From: Tsukamurella sp. TY48
GTDB taxonomy: Bacteria > Actinomycetota > Actinomycetes > Mycobacteriales > Mycobacteriaceae
NCBI RefSeq assembly: GCF_019656655.1
Contig: NZ_BPMV01000001.1
Location: 310,001-374,000 of the forward strand
Reading direction: 5' to 3'
DNA: 64,000 nucleotides
Below, piece by piece: positions 7,870 to 16,977 of the stretch. The notes under the pieces are model-generated. The model worked only from the letters and a program-made list of their open reading frames with translations, did not search any database and was not told the DNA's origin. Each line of letters starts with the position of its first letter. Within the stretch, counting starts at the first letter, position 1. Position numbers and translations under genes: made by a program.

Positions 7870-8145
7870 GTGATCACCGCGATCGTCCTCATCAACGCGA
7901 ACGTGCATCGCATCCCCGAGACCGCGCAGGCCGTGGCGAACATCGACGGTGTCTCCGAGGTGTACTCGTGCGCGGGCGATATCGACCTGATCGCGAAGGT
8001 CCGTGTGCGCGAGCACGATCAGATCGCGGAGGTGGTCACCGAGAAGATCAACCGGATCGACGGTGTGGTGAGCACGTCCACGCACATCGCCTTCCGCGAG
8101 TACGCCAATTCCGATGTGGACGCGGGCTTCGACATCGGGAACTGA
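7870..8145 (+). CDS. Stand-alone Lrp/AsnC ligand-binding (RAM) domain protein
   Basis: A 91-residue protein made only of the RAM/AsnC effector domain: AIVLINANVHRIPETAQAV, then VSEVYSCAGDIDLIAKV and GVVSTSTHIAF, the classic beta-alpha-beta-beta-alpha-beta order. There is no helix-turn-helix, so it cannot bind DNA like full-length Lrp; such proteins oligomerise and may sense amino acids or modulate partners. GTG start with AAAGG about 8 nt upstream, 25 nt after the nuclease gene, so probably cotranscribed. It converges on the CitE-like gene with only 3 nt between stops. Confidence 0.85.
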   Translation: MITAIVLINANVHRIPETAQAVANIDGVSEVYSCAGDIDLIAKVRVREHDQIAEVVTEKINRIDGVVSTSTHIAFREYANSDVDAGFDIGN

Positions 8146-8148
8146 CCG

Positions 8149-9000
8149 TCAGTAGCCGCTGTGGCTGACCTCGGCGGCGTCGACCTCGATCCCGAAGTCC
8201 TGGGCCTGCTGGACGATCTTCTGCGCGCGGGCCAGGCGCGGCAGGTCGGAGCCGTCGGTGATCTTGCCGCCGGATTTCTCGAAGGCGGCGATGAAGCCGT
8301 GTGCCCAGGCGATCTCCGACTCGCTCGGGCTGAGGCCGCTGTTGATGACACCGGCGTGCTCCGGCGTGAGGCACAGCTTCCCCGACATGCCCATCTCCTT
8401 CGCCAGGGCGGTCCCCGTGGGCAGGTGCGCGATGTTGAGGGTCGGACCGTCGATCGGCGCGGGCAGGCGCGCTGCGCGCGAGGCGATGACCAGTTGCGAT
8501 CGCGCGTACGCGAGTGCGATCGGGTCCTCGCCGACGGCGGTGTCGCGCTTGAAATCGCCGGTGCCGAAGGCGATTCGGAAGGTCGACGGCGCGGCGGCGA
8601 TCCGCGCGACGTTCTGCATCCCGCGGGCCGTCTCGACCAGCGCGAGGATCGGCGTACCGTCGGGCAGCCGGTCCGCGGTGTCGTCGAGATGGCTCGATCC
8701 CTCGGACTTCGCGAGCATCACGCCCTCGAGCCCGGCGCACTGCTTGAGCGCGGCGCAATCGGCGCTCCAGTACTCGCTCGCCGCATCGTTGATGCGCACC
8801 CACGCGCGGTGGCCGGTGCTCAGCCATTCCACAGTGTCCGCCCGAGCCTGTTCCTTGTCGTTCGCGGCGACCGCGTCCTCGAGGTCGATGATCACGGCGT
8901 CGGCCTCGCTGGCCTGCGCGACGGCGAAGGACTCGGGGTGGGAGGCGGGCACGAGCAGCCAGGAGCGGGCGATCTGCGGCGATACTTTGCGGGCGGTCAC
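8149..9000 (-). CDS. CitE-like HpcH/HpaI aldolase family lyase
   Basis: A 283-residue TIM-barrel protein of the citrate-lyase beta / citramalyl-CoA lyase family. RSWLLVPASHPESF is the usual N-terminal strand, DAVIIDLEDAVA carries the acidic metal ligand, WVRIND the conserved Arg, GVMLAKSEGSS the substrate strand and LALVETARGMQNV the second acidic ligand. It probably cleaves a beta-hydroxyacyl-CoA. No citrate lyase alpha or gamma subunit is near, so citrate lyase itself is unlikely. GTG 9000 lies 7 nt after TAGACT (9008-9013). Confidence 0.85.
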   Translation of the reverse strand: MTARKVSPQIARSWLLVPASHPESFAVAQASEADAVIIDLEDAVAANDKEQARADTVEWLSTGHRAWVRINDAASEYWSADCAALKQCAGLEGVMLAKSEGSSHLDDTADRLPDGTPILALVETARGMQNVARIAAAPSTFRIAFGTGDFKRDTAVGEDPIALAYARSQLVIASRAARLPAPIDGPTLNIAHLPTGTALAKEMGMSGKLCLTPEHAGVINSGLSPSESEIAWAHGFIAAFEKSGGKITDGSDLPRLARAQKIVQQAQDFGIEVDAAEVSHSGY

Positions 9001-9007
9001 GCAGCGG

Positions 9008-9013
9008 AGTCTA
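9008..9013 (-). promoter_or_regulatory. -10 hexamer TAGACT for leaderless citE-like gene
   Basis: TAGACT on the minus strand ends 7 nt before GTG 9000, with no Shine-Dalgarno sequence between. Confidence 0.45.
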
Positions 9014-9111
9014 GGGACGCCGCACGCGGCTCACGGGCGATCGGACCTTGTGTTCATAGTTTCCACTTCTGCTCGTTGTGCTCACCGCGGCCGAGCCGAT
9101 CCGGAGCGGTG

Positions 9112-9576
9112 TCAGTCGGAGATGTCGGCCACCGTGGCGCCGTAGGCGGCCACCAGATCTGCGGGATCCAGGAGCGCGCTGTAGCCGTGCTCCCCCGCGC
9201 CGAGCGCCACCGTCGGGCCCACGATCCGCTCGTCGACGAACACCGGCCACTCCCCGGTGGCACCGACGGGGGTGATCGTGCCGCGCTCGTAGCCCGTGGC
9301 GGCCAGCGCCTCATCGGCGGGAGGCATGGCGAGCCGGTTCACCCCGACCACGGCGCGCAGCTTCGGCCACGCGATCGAACGGTCGCCGGGGACCAGCGCG
9401 AACAGGTAGTCGCCCTCGCCGCGACGCACCACGAGCGACTTCACCAGCCGGGACGGCGGCAGTTCCATGAGGGCGGCGGCCTCGTCGAGCGAGCGGGCGG
9501 CGGGCCGGGCCCGCACCGTGACCGCGAGGCCGCGCGCCGCAGCGTCCGCCCGCATGCGGTCCAGACCCGCGGTCAT
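9112..9576 (-). CDS. YbaK/ProX-type aminoacyl-tRNA deacylase-like protein
   Basis: A 154-residue single YbaK/ProRS-INS domain. LPPSRLVKSLVV holds the conserved Lys of the editing pocket, YLFALVPGDRSI and GYERGTITPVGATG the typical glycine-rich loop. Family members hydrolyse mischarged tRNA in trans. ATG overlaps the trpD stop in ATGA (9573-9576), so translation is coupled to trpD, though no functional link to tryptophan synthesis is evident. Confidence 0.82.
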   Translation of the reverse strand: MTAGLDRMRADAAARGLAVTVRARPAARSLDEAAALMELPPSRLVKSLVVRRGEGDYLFALVPGDRSIAWPKLRAVVGVNRLAMPPADEALAATGYERGTITPVGATGEWPVFVDERIVGPTVALGAGEHGYSALLDPADLVAAYGATVADISD

Positions 9577-10619
9577 GCCCGCGCGATCTCCTGCGAGAGG
9601 GCCACCCACTTGTCGAGCAGCTCGGCCGCAGCACCGGAGTCGACGGCCTCGGCGACCCGCGGCAGATGGCTCGCGATCGAGTCCTGCACCGTCTCCCCCG
9701 CGACGAGCCCCTCGTAGGCGGCCACCGCGCCGGCGGCGTTGAGCAGCACCGCATCGCGCACGGGGCCGGTCTTGCCGCCCAGGAAGTCCCGCGCGATCGC
9801 GGCGTTCACCGTGGCATCGCCGCCGCGCAGCTCGTCCAGGGTCACCCGCGGCAGACCGAGCGCGGTGGGGTCCACGGACTCGACGCCCACCCCGCCCTCC
9901 TGGACCCGCCACACCGTGGAGGTCGACGTGGTGGTCAGCTCGTCGAGGCCGTCGTCGCCGCGCACCACGATCACGTGGTCCTCGCCGCCGCGGTCGGCGA
10001 AGGCCTGGGCCACCACGGGCGCGAGATCGGCGAAGGCGCAGCCGATCAGGCCCGACGAGGGACGTCCCGGGTTGGTGAGCGGGCCCAGCACGTTGAACAC
10101 CGTGGGAATCCCGATCTCCTTGCGGGTGGCGCCGGCGAACCGCAGGCCGGAGTGGAAGACCGAGGCGAGGCAGAAGCCGATGCCGAGCTCGGAGACGGTG
10201 CGCGCCACCCCGTCGGCGTCGAGCGCGATCGCCACGCCCAGCGCCTCCAGGCAGTCGGCCCCGCCCGACTTCGACGACGCGGCGCGATTGCCGTGCTTGA
10301 GCACGGGCACACCGGCCGCGGCCACCACGATGGAGGTCATCGTCGAGATGTTCACCGAGTGGCTGCGGTCGCCGCCGGTGCCCACCACGTCCACGGCGCG
10401 CCCCGCGAAGGGCACGGGGGTGGTGAGCGAGAGCATCACGTCGGCCAGCGCCCGCACCTCGACGGGCGACGGGCCCTTCATCTTGATCGCGACGCCGAAG
10501 GCGGAGATCTGCGACGGGGTGGCACCGTCGCTCATGATCTCGGACATCGCCCACCGCGCCTGCTCCGCGCTGAGATCGCGGTGGGAGGTGAGCTCGGTGA
10601 GAACCGTCGGCCAATCCAT
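9573..10619 (-). CDS. trpD: Anthranilate phosphoribosyltransferase
   Basis: A 348-residue enzyme joining anthranilate and PRPP in tryptophan synthesis. VVGTGGDRSHSVNISTM is the PRPP-binding GTGGD loop, VLKHGNRAASSKSGGAD the KHGNR-S-S-GxAD anthranilate/PRPP motif, FNVLGPLTNPG and VVRGDDGLDE the remaining signatures. Other trp genes are not next to it, as in M. tuberculosis (Rv2192c). The ATG lies 7 nt after TACGCT (10627-10632), suggesting a leaderless message. The 3' end overlaps the YbaK-like gene by 4 nt. Confidence 0.95.
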   Translation of the reverse strand: MDWPTVLTELTSHRDLSAEQARWAMSEIMSDGATPSQISAFGVAIKMKGPSPVEVRALADVMLSLTTPVPFAGRAVDVVGTGGDRSHSVNISTMTSIVVAAAGVPVLKHGNRAASSKSGGADCLEALGVAIALDADGVARTVSELGIGFCLASVFHSGLRFAGATRKEIGIPTVFNVLGPLTNPGRPSSGLIGCAFADLAPVVAQAFADRGGEDHVIVVRGDDGLDELTTTSTSTVWRVQEGGVGVESVDPTALGLPRVTLDELRGGDATVNAAIARDFLGGKTGPVRDAVLLNAAGAVAAYEGLVAGETVQDSIASHLPRVAEAVDSGAAAELLDKWVALSQEIARA

Positions 10620-10626
10620 GCCGATC

Positions 10627-10632
10627 AGCGTA
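10627..10632 (-). promoter_or_regulatory. -10 hexamer TACGCT for leaderless trpD
   Basis: TACGCT on the minus strand ends 7 nt before ATG 10619. Confidence 0.45.
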
Positions 10633-10642
10633 ATCGGCTCGA

Positions 10643-11083
10643 TCAAGCCGGTATCTGGAGCACCTGCCAGTGGAGCGCCTGCCCGCCGTGCCGGGCGCAC
10701 ACGCCCGCCATCCGCGACCGCTCCTGCGAGACGTGCAGCGCGTCCACTTTCTGCACCCGCGCCACCGCGACCAGCTCGCACCCCGGACCGTGGCCGAGCA
10801 CCCCGGAATCGGGCACCCGCACGTAGTTGTCCTGGCCCACGAGCCGCAGCACCTCGTCGACCTGTCCGGCGGGCAGTTCGAGGAGGTGGCGCAGCACGCT
10901 CTGGGCCTGCGGATCGAAGGCCTCGGCGGCGTCCAGAACAGCCGACGAGGCCACGGTGTCGTCGGCCGATCCGGCCACGGGAACCAAACCGGGGTCGTCG
11001 GGCGTTATCTCTTCAGTGGGACGGCGCAAGAGGCGCCGCAGGCGTGGTTGATGCTCCGGTCGGCCGTTCAGGTCGTAGGGCAT
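10643..11083 (-). CDS. Hypothetical protein upstream of trpD
   Basis: A 146-residue protein I cannot assign. Third codon positions are strongly GC in this frame, supporting coding. It starts with ATG 8 nt or so after GGAG. The N-terminal third is charged and Arg-rich (RLRRLLRRPTEE); the middle (AFDPQAQSVLRHLLELPAGQVDEVLRL, helical) and the end (VSQERSRMAGVCARHGG) look folded. No signal peptide or membrane segment. It sits between trpD and the divergent cytochrome oxidase gene ctaE. Confidence 0.6.
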   Translation of the reverse strand: MPYDLNGRPEHQPRLRRLLRRPTEEITPDDPGLVPVAGSADDTVASSAVLDAAEAFDPQAQSVLRHLLELPAGQVDEVLRLVGQDNYVRVPDSGVLGHGPGCELVAVARVQKVDALHVSQERSRMAGVCARHGGQALHWQVLQIPA

Positions 11084-11228
11084 CGGTGCTCCATCTCGCG
11101 GCGTTCACGGCGCTGACGTGGCACTTCGTTGCGGGGTGCGGAAGGCCTCCGGCCTGCCCGCGATATTCGACGCGCCCAATCTGCGACCCGGGTAGGCATT
11201 CGATACTACGACCGGTCATACTTGCGAG

Positions 11229-11843
11229 GTGACTAGCGCCGCACCCACCTCAGCTACAGCCATCACCCAGCGCGTGCACTCACTCAACCGGCCCAACATG
11301 GTCAGCGTCGGGACCATCGTCTGGCTGTCGAGCGAGCTCATGTTCTTCGCCGGGCTCTTCGCCATGTACTTCGTGGCCCGAGCCGGCGCCGGTGAGAACG
11401 GCTGGCCGCCCGCCGACACCAACGTGAGCCTGATGGCGGCCCTCCCGCCGACCATCGTGCTGATCCTGTCGTCGGTCACCTGCCAGCTGGGTGTCTTCGC
11501 CGCCGAGCGCGGTGACGTCTTCAAGTTCCGCATCTGGTACTTCGTGTCGTTCCTGATGGGCTTCGCCTTCATCCTCGGCCAGCTGAACGAGTACAAGACG
11601 CTGATCAGCGAGGGCCTCACGCTCAGCTCCTCGGTGTACGGCTCGGTCTTCTACATGGCCACGGGCTTCCACGGCCTGCACGTGATGGGCGGCTTGGTGG
11701 CGTTCATCTTCATCCTGGCCCGTAGCCGCGCTTCCAAGTTCACGCCCGCCCAGGCGACCTCGGCGATCGTCGTCAGCTACTACTGGCACTTCGTCGACGT
11801 GGTGTGGATCGGCCTCTTCGCCGTCATCTACATCATTCGCTAA
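11229..11843 (+). CDS. ctaE: Cytochrome c oxidase subunit III
   Basis: A 204-residue membrane protein of five predicted helices: [16 protein letters not shown], the segment after [32 protein letters not shown], the [14 protein letters not shown] helix and the terminal [24 protein letters not shown] and [10 protein letters not shown] are strong subunit III signatures. It belongs to the aa3 oxidase of the actinobacterial bc1-aa3 supercomplex. GTG 11229 has CATACT (11217-11222) 6 nt upstream and no strong Shine-Dalgarno. It heads ctaE-qcrC-qcrA-qcrB. Confidence 0.96.
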   Translation: MTSAAPTSATAITQRVHSLNRPNMVSVGTIVWLSSELMFFAGLFAMYFVARAGAGENGWPPADTNVSLMAALPPTIVLILSSVTCQLGVFAAERGDVFKFRIWYFVSFLMGFAFILGQLNEYKTLISEGLTLSSSVYGSVFYMATGFHGLHVMGGLVAFIFILARSRASKFTPAQATSAIVVSYYWHFVDVVWIGLFAVIYIIR

Positions 11844-11881
11844 GACTTTCTTCTCACGTCGCCATCACAGAGGGATAGCAG

Positions 11882-12802
11882 ATGAGTTCAGCCAACTTTG
11901 AGCCAACCCGCGAGGGAGGCGAGCCCGACGGTGCCGGGCAAGCCCCCGTCGCGCAGGCGCGCAAGGCCCGCAAGCAGCGCAAGCTCCGCCGCAAGCTCGC
12001 CAGTGCCGCGCTGCTGATCGGCGGCCTGCTGGCCGCCGGCGGTATCGCCACCGTCGCCACTCCCACCCCGCAGGTCGCGGTCGCCGAGGGCGGCGACGCG
12101 GCCCAGATCGAAGCGGGCAAGGAGCTCTACAAGACCTCGTGCATCAGCTGCCACGGCGCTGCGCTCGAGGGCGTCAAGGACCGCGGTCCGTCCCTCGTGG
12201 GTGTGGGTGACTCGGCCGTGTACTTCCAGGTGCACTCGGGCCGCATGCCGGCCACCGTCAACTCGGCCCAGATCGTGCGTAAGCCGGCCAAGTTCGACAC
12301 CAAGCAGATCGACGCCATGGGCGCCTACATCCAGTCCATCGGCGGCGGACCGTCGATCGTCTGGGAGTACAACCCGGACGGCTCGATCAAGCGCGATGAG
12401 AACGGCAACCGCGTCATGGCGATGGAGTCGCTGCGCGGTACGAACCTCGGCGCCGGCGCCGAGCTGTTCCGCCTGAACTGCGCGTCCTGCCACAACTTCA
12501 CCGGCCGGGGCGGCGCCCTGTCCGGCGGTAAGTTCGCCCCGGTCCTCGACCCGGCGAACGAGCAGGAGATCTACGCCGCGATGCTCACCGGCCCGCAGAA
12601 CATGCCCAAGTTCTCGGACCGCCAGCTGTCGCAGGAAGAGAAGAAGAACATCATCGGCTTCATCAAGAACGCCAAGGAGACGCAGTCCCCCGGCGGTTCG
12701 GGCCTCGGCGGTTTCGGTACCGCTTCCGAGGGCATGGTGATGTGGTTCACCGGGATGATCGCCGTCGTCGGCGCCGCGATGTGGGTTGGGAGCAGGAATT
12801 GA
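11882..12802 (+). CDS. qcrC: Dihaem cytochrome c subunit of the bc1 complex
   Basis: A 306-residue dihaem cytochrome cc. An Arg/Lys-rich cytoplasmic N-terminus precedes a hydrophobic signal/anchor (residues 41-60). Two CxxCH sites bind haem c: C87-C90-H91 (CISCH) and C200-C203-H204 (CASCH). A C-terminal helix ([18 protein letters not shown]) anchors it. In actinobacteria the second haem domain replaces soluble cytochrome c and passes electrons straight to oxidase. ATG lies 38 nt after ctaE. Confidence 0.97.
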   Translation: MSSANFEPTREGGEPDGAGQAPVAQARKARKQRKLRRKLASAALLIGGLLAAGGIATVATPTPQVAVAEGGDAAQIEAGKELYKTSCISCHGAALEGVKDRGPSLVGVGDSAVYFQVHSGRMPATVNSAQIVRKPAKFDTKQIDAMGAYIQSIGGGPSIVWEYNPDGSIKRDENGNRVMAMESLRGTNLGAGAELFRLNCASCHNFTGRGGALSGGKFAPVLDPANEQEIYAAMLTGPQNMPKFSDRQLSQEEKKNIIGFIKNAKETQSPGGSGLGGFGTASEGMVMWFTGMIAVVGAAMWVGSRN

Positions 12803-13980
12803 CCGCCAAGCCGTTGAACAACGTCCCGTCGGACGACGAACTGGACAACCTCTCGCACGACGAGCTGGTGAAACTCGGTACCAACCTCGACGGTGTCGAG
12901 CTGGTCTACCGCGAGCCCCGCTGGCCCGAGCCCGGCACCCGCGCCGAGAAGCGCGCCGAGCGCACCGTCGCCCTGTGGTTCTTCCTCGCCGGAGTCTTCG
13001 CCCTCGCCTTCCTGGGCGTCTTCCTGTTCTGGCCGTGGGAGTACCAGGGCGTCCATGACGAGCGCTACTGGTGGTACACGCTGTACACCCCCGCGCTCGG
13101 CGTGACCGCCGGCCTCTCCCTGCTGTCCGTCTTCGTGGGCGCCGTGCTGTTCACGAAGAAGTTCATCCCCGAGGAGATCGCGGTCCAGCAGCGGCACGAC
13201 GCCGGCGGCTCGGCCAAGGTCGACAAGCTGACCACCGGCGCCCTGTTCAAGGACGCGCTGGACACCTCCACGCTCCCCCGCCGCAAGATGATCCTGGCCT
13301 CGGCCGGGTTCGGCGTGGGCGTGCTGGGCCTCGCGGCCGCTGCGGGCTTCCTGGGTGGCCTGATCAAGAACCCGTGGGCCAAGCGCGACGCGTCGCCGCT
13401 GTGGCACACCGGCTGGTCGCCCTACTGGGACTCGTACAAGAACGACTTCAGCAGCGACCTGAACGACGAGACCGTGTTCCTGCGCAACGACGTCGGCGAT
13501 CCGTACAAGGTGAAGCTGGTCCGTCCGGAGGACATGGACGCCGGCGGCATGATGACGGTGTTCCCGTGGCGCGTCTCGGACGGCTTCGGCGAGACCGAGG
13601 AGTCGCGCAAGAAGCTGCTGCACGGCCTCAAGGGCATCCGTAACCCCGTCATGCTGATCCGCCTGCGCCCCGACGACGGCGCCCGCGCCATCAAGCGGAA
13701 GGGCCAGGAGAGCTTCAACTACGGCGATTACTGGGCCTACACCAAGGTGTGCAGCCACTTCGGTTGCCCCACCTCGCTGTACGAGCAGCAGACCAACCGC
13801 ATCCTCTGCCCGTGCCACCAGTCGCAGTTCAACGCGCTCGAGTACGGCAAGCCGGTCTTCGGCCCCGCCGCCCGCGCGCTGGCACAGCTGCCGATCTCGG
13901 TCAATGAGCAGGGTTACATGGTCGCCAACGGCGACTTCATCGAGCAGGTCGGACCGGCCTTCTGGGAGGCGACGCACTGA
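12799..13980 (+). CDS. qcrA: Rieske iron-sulfur subunit of the bc1 complex
   Basis: About 393 residues. Three N-terminal helices ([59 protein letters not shown]) are the actinobacterial pattern, followed by the Rieske domain with CSHFGC and CPCHQSQF, which bind the 2Fe-2S cluster by two Cys and two His. It oxidises menaquinol with QcrB. I chose TTG 12799, which overlaps the qcrC stop (TTGA) and has GGGAGCAGGA upstream; in-frame GTG 12781 is an alternative. The 3' end shares one base with qcrB. Confidence 0.93.
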   Translation: MTAKPLNNVPSDDELDNLSHDELVKLGTNLDGVELVYREPRWPEPGTRAEKRAERTVALWFFLAGVFALAFLGVFLFWPWEYQGVHDERYWWYTLYTPALGVTAGLSLLSVFVGAVLFTKKFIPEEIAVQQRHDAGGSAKVDKLTTGALFKDALDTSTLPRRKMILASAGFGVGVLGLAAAAGFLGGLIKNPWAKRDASPLWHTGWSPYWDSYKNDFSSDLNDETVFLRNDVGDPYKVKLVRPEDMDAGGMMTVFPWRVSDGFGETEESRKKLLHGLKGIRNPVMLIRLRPDDGARAIKRKGQESFNYGDYWAYTKVCSHFGCPTSLYEQQTNRILCPCHQSQFNALEYGKPVFGPAARALAQLPISVNEQGYMVANGDFIEQVGPAFWEATH

Positions 13981-15605
13981 TGACGACGATCGGAGATCGT
14001 GTCGCGCAGCAGGCCGAAGAGGTCGATTCGCGATACCACCTGGCTGCCGGTATCCGGCGCCAGATCAACAAGGTCTTCCCCACGCACTGGTCGTTCATGC
14101 TGGGTGAGATCGCGCTGTACAGCTTCGTGATCCTGCTGCTGTCGGGCGTGTACCTCACCCTGTTCTTCGACCCGTCGCTCGCGGAGGTCCACTACAGCGG
14201 CGCCTACGAGCCGCTCAACGGCGTGACCATGTCGCGCGCCTTCGCCACCACCCTGGACATCTCGTTCGAGGTGCGCGGCGGCCTGTTCGTCCGCCAGATC
14301 CACCACTGGGCGGCCCTGATGTTCGCGGCGTCGATCATCATCCACATGGCGCGCATCTTCTTCACGGGCGCCTTCCGCCGCCCGCGTGAGGCCAACTGGC
14401 TGATCGGCTGCGCGCTGCTGGCCATCGCGATGTTCGAGGGCTTCTTCGGCTACTCGATCCCGGACGATCTGCTCTCGGGCACCGGCGTTCGCGCCGCCAT
14501 GTCGGGCATCGTGGTCGGCCTGCCGATCATCGGTACCTGGATGCACTGGCTGATCTTCGGCGGTGACTTCCCCGGCGACATCTTCATCAGCCGCCTGTAC
14601 GTGGCGCACGTGCTGCTGTTCCCCGGCATCATCCTGGCGCTCATCGCGGGTCACCTCGCACTGGTCTGGTACCAGAAGCACACGCAGTTCGCCGGCCCCG
14701 GCCGCACCGAGGAGAACGTGGTGGGTGTGCGCATCCTCCCCGTGTTCGCGGTGAAGACGGGTGCGTACTTCGCGGCCACCTTCGGCATCATCGCCGTGAT
14801 GGCGGGCATCTTCACGATCAACCCGGTGTGGAACCTCGGCCCGTACGATCCGGCCAAGGTGTCCGCGGGTGTGCAGCCCGATATCTACCTGATGTGGACG
14901 GACGGCATGGCCCGTCTGTGGCCCGCGTGGGAGCTGTACTTCTGGGGCCACACGGTTCCGGGTGCCGCCTTCGTGGCCGCGATCATCGGCGTGATCTTCG
15001 GCCTCATGTTCGCCTACCCGTGGATCGAGAAGAAGTTCACCGGCGACGATGCGCATCACAACATCCTGCAGCGTCCGCGTGACGTGCCGGTGCGTACCGC
15101 GATCGGTGCCATGGCGCTGTCCTTCTACATCGTGCTCACGCTGTCCTGTGTGAACGACGTCATCGCGTACAAGTTCCACATCTCGCTGAACGCGATGACC
15201 TGGATCGGCCGCATCGGCCTGGTCATCCTGCCGCCGGTCGCGTACTGGCTGACCTACCGCTTCTGCATCGGTCTGCAGCGTGCCGACCGCGCGGTGCTGG
15301 AGCACGGCATCGAGACCGGCATCATCGTGCGTCGCCCGAACGGTGAGTTCATCGAGCTGCACCAGCCGCTCGGACCGGTCGACGATCACGGCCACGCGGT
15401 TCCGCTCCCCTACGAGGGTGCGGTCGTGCCGACCAAGGCCAACCAGCTCGGTGCCGCCGGCCAGCCGGGAACGGGTTCGTTCCTGCGCCCCGACCCGGCC
15501 GACGAGCAGCAGGCCAACGCCGAGCGCGATCACGCGAACGAGATGAAGGCGCTCGAGGCCCTGAAGAAGGTTCAGGACAACGGCGGCAAGCTCGACGTCG
15601 AGTAA
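13980..15605 (+). CDS. qcrB: Cytochrome b subunit of the bc1 complex
   Basis: A 541-residue integral membrane protein. [21 protein letters not shown] holds one set of haem-b His ligands; a later [21 protein letters not shown] segment holds the other. [10 protein letters not shown] and the PEWY-like region form the quinol site. The C-terminal cytoplasmic tail (about residues 460-541) is long, as in other actinobacteria. It is the family targeted by imidazopyridine inhibitors. ATG shares its A with the qcrA stop TGA. Tandem hairpins at 15628-15698 end the operon. Confidence 0.97.
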   Translation: MTTIGDRVAQQAEEVDSRYHLAAGIRRQINKVFPTHWSFMLGEIALYSFVILLLSGVYLTLFFDPSLAEVHYSGAYEPLNGVTMSRAFATTLDISFEVRGGLFVRQIHHWAALMFAASIIIHMARIFFTGAFRRPREANWLIGCALLAIAMFEGFFGYSIPDDLLSGTGVRAAMSGIVVGLPIIGTWMHWLIFGGDFPGDIFISRLYVAHVLLFPGIILALIAGHLALVWYQKHTQFAGPGRTEENVVGVRILPVFAVKTGAYFAATFGIIAVMAGIFTINPVWNLGPYDPAKVSAGVQPDIYLMWTDGMARLWPAWELYFWGHTVPGAAFVAAIIGVIFGLMFAYPWIEKKFTGDDAHHNILQRPRDVPVRTAIGAMALSFYIVLTLSCVNDVIAYKFHISLNAMTWIGRIGLVILPPVAYWLTYRFCIGLQRADRAVLEHGIETGIIVRRPNGEFIELHQPLGPVDDHGHAVPLPYEGAVVPTKANQLGAAGQPGTGSFLRPDPADEQQANAERDHANEMKALEALKKVQDNGGKLDVE

Positions 15606-15627
15606 CCCCGCGTCACCCGCACGACCA

Positions 15628-15663
15628 CTGCGGCCCCTCCCCTACCCCGGGGAGGGGCCGCAG
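15628..15663 (+). terminator. Strong hairpin terminator after qcrB
   Basis: CTGCGGCCCCTCCCC (15628-15642) pairs perfectly with 15649-15663 around a 6-nt loop, 23 nt after the qcrB stop. No U-tract follows, as is common in mycobacteria. Confidence 0.82.
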
Positions 15664-15698
15664 TCGTATCACTGGACCGCAGTCGTATCACTGCGGTC
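15659..15698. repeat. Tandem 16-bp repeat forming a second hairpin
   Basis: CCGCAGTCGTATCACT occurs at 15659-15674 and again at 15678-15693. The second copy with the next bases gives a 7-bp stem ACCGCAG/CTGCGGT (15677-15683 and 15692-15698). It looks like a duplicated terminator tail. Confidence 0.6.
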
Positions 15699-15709
15699 GA
15701 CGCGTTGAT

Positions 15710-16438
15710 TCAGGCCAGGCGACGGCGCAGCAAGTAGCTGCTCTGCCCTACGGGAGCGCCGGGCTCGCCGAGGCAGATCTCGTGCCAGGCACCGTCGACG
15801 GCGGTGAGGCCGCGCTCGCGCAGCTGCACGTCGAAGGCCTTCGCGGTGGGCGTCAGCGCGGCGGACCAGCGGCCGTCCACCCGGGTCTGCAGGTACGAGG
15901 CCGCCGCGAGGTCCACGCAGCGCACCCGACTGAGCTGCTTGAGGCCCTTGGACACCTCCAGTTGCTCCAGCACGTCCCCCACCTCGGCATCGTCGATCCA
16001 GGCGGGCCGGCGCAGCAGCAGCGTCCACTGCGCATCGTCGGTGGTGTGGGCGGTGGTGTCGCCGCGGAGCCGCTCCAGGGGCGGCACGCTGAAGTCGCTG
16101 CGCACCGCATCATCGGCGCCGGGGGTGCCGCGGCGGGCGAGGGCCTTGTTGCGCACCTTCACGCCGTAGGCGGCGGCGTACAGCGCCTCTGCGGCCACGC
16201 GGTAGTCCTCCGAGGTGCGGGGGCTGCCCGAGGTGGTGACGGCGAGATACGAGCGCTCAGGCGCCACCACCACTCCCACGTGGCCGACGCCGTCGAAGGG
16301 CTCCCCGCCGTACGCCTCGGCCTCGGTGGCCGCGAAGTCGAGCTTCGGCGGCGGTGGGGTGGCCACGGTGCGGCCCCTGCCCCGCAACTCGTCATCCGTG
16401 AGCTTGCGGACGGACAGCGAGGACTTGGCCGACGTCAT
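15710..16438 (-). CDS. GyrI-like small-molecule-binding domain protein
   Basis: A 242-residue soluble protein with the GyrI-like/SOUL-type effector domain: SEDYRVAAEALYAAAYGVKV, a VPPLERLRG strand, WTLLLRRPAWID and GAWHEICLGEP near the end follow this family's order. Such domains bind cyclic or planar small molecules and sometimes hydrolyse them. There is no DNA-binding domain. It lies between hairpins on both sides (15628-15698 and 16493-16525), so it has its own transcript, and replaces the Rv2197c/mmpS3 pair of M. tuberculosis. The start may be ATG 16438 or ATG 16447; neither has a clear ribosome binding site. Confidence 0.78.
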   Translation of the reverse strand: MTSAKSSLSVRKLTDDELRGRGRTVATPPPPKLDFAATEAEAYGGEPFDGVGHVGVVVAPERSYLAVTTSGSPRTSEDYRVAAEALYAAAYGVKVRNKALARRGTPGADDAVRSDFSVPPLERLRGDTTAHTTDDAQWTLLLRRPAWIDDAEVGDVLEQLEVSKGLKQLSRVRCVDLAAASYLQTRVDGRWSAALTPTAKAFDVQLRERGLTAVDGAWHEICLGEPGAPVGQSSYLLRRRLA

Positions 16439-16492
16439 GGCTTGCATGCAACCAGAGGCCGGCGACGCCGAGGTGAACGCAGCCGAACGAGC

Positions 16493-16525
16493 GGCGCCCG
16501 CCCCGATGAACTCGGGGCGGGCGCC
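16493..16525 (-). terminator. Hairpin terminator after ctaF
   Basis: GGCGCCCGCCCCGA (16493-16506) pairs perfectly with 16512-16525 around a TGAAC loop. It lies 17 nt after the ctaF stop on the minus strand. Confidence 0.82.
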
Positions 16526-16542
16526 GGACGGTGGATCTGTTC

Positions 16543-16974
16543 TTAGTGCTTCTCGGGACCCTTGTGGTACTCGAAGACGAGGCCCCAGGCCGCGGCCACC
16601 ACGAGGAAGCCGCCGAAGGCCCACAGCCAGTACAGCTGGAGGGCGACGGAGATGCCCACGACGGCCACCGACGCCGACAGCAGGATCGGCCACCACGAGT
16701 GGGGGCTGAAGAAGCCGAGCTCGCCGGCACCGTCGGACACCTCGGCGTCCTCGTAGTCCTCCGGGCGGGTGTCGACGCGGTTGGCGACGAACCGGAAGTA
16801 GGTGCCGGTGATCAGGGTCAGGCCGCCGGTGAGGAACATGCCGGTGGTGCCGACCCACTCGACGCCGCCGCCGTCATGGCCGGTGCCCCAGATGTAGGTG
16901 ACCACGGTGTAGAGGATGCCCACGGCGAAGAAGAACACGGTGAGCCACTCGAAGAGTTTCGCTTCGACCTTCAT
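16543..16974 (-). CDS. ctaF: Cytochrome c oxidase subunit IV, actinobacterial type
   Basis: A 143-residue protein with four predicted helices ([20 protein letters not shown], a [17 protein letters not shown] helix, [35 protein letters not shown]). Conserved [13 protein letters not shown] and FSPHSWWPI are typical of CtaF, a small subunit found only in actinobacterial aa3 oxidase. It follows ctaC by 3 nt, so the two are cotranscribed. A hairpin closes the unit. Confidence 0.95.
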   Translation of the reverse strand: MKVEAKLFEWLTVFFFAVGILYTVVTYIWGTGHDGGGVEWVGTTGMFLTGGLTLITGTYFRFVANRVDTRPEDYEDAEVSDGAGELGFFSPHSWWPILLSASVAVVGISVALQLYWLWAFGGFLVVAAAWGLVFEYHKGPEKH

Positions 16975-16977
16975 GGG

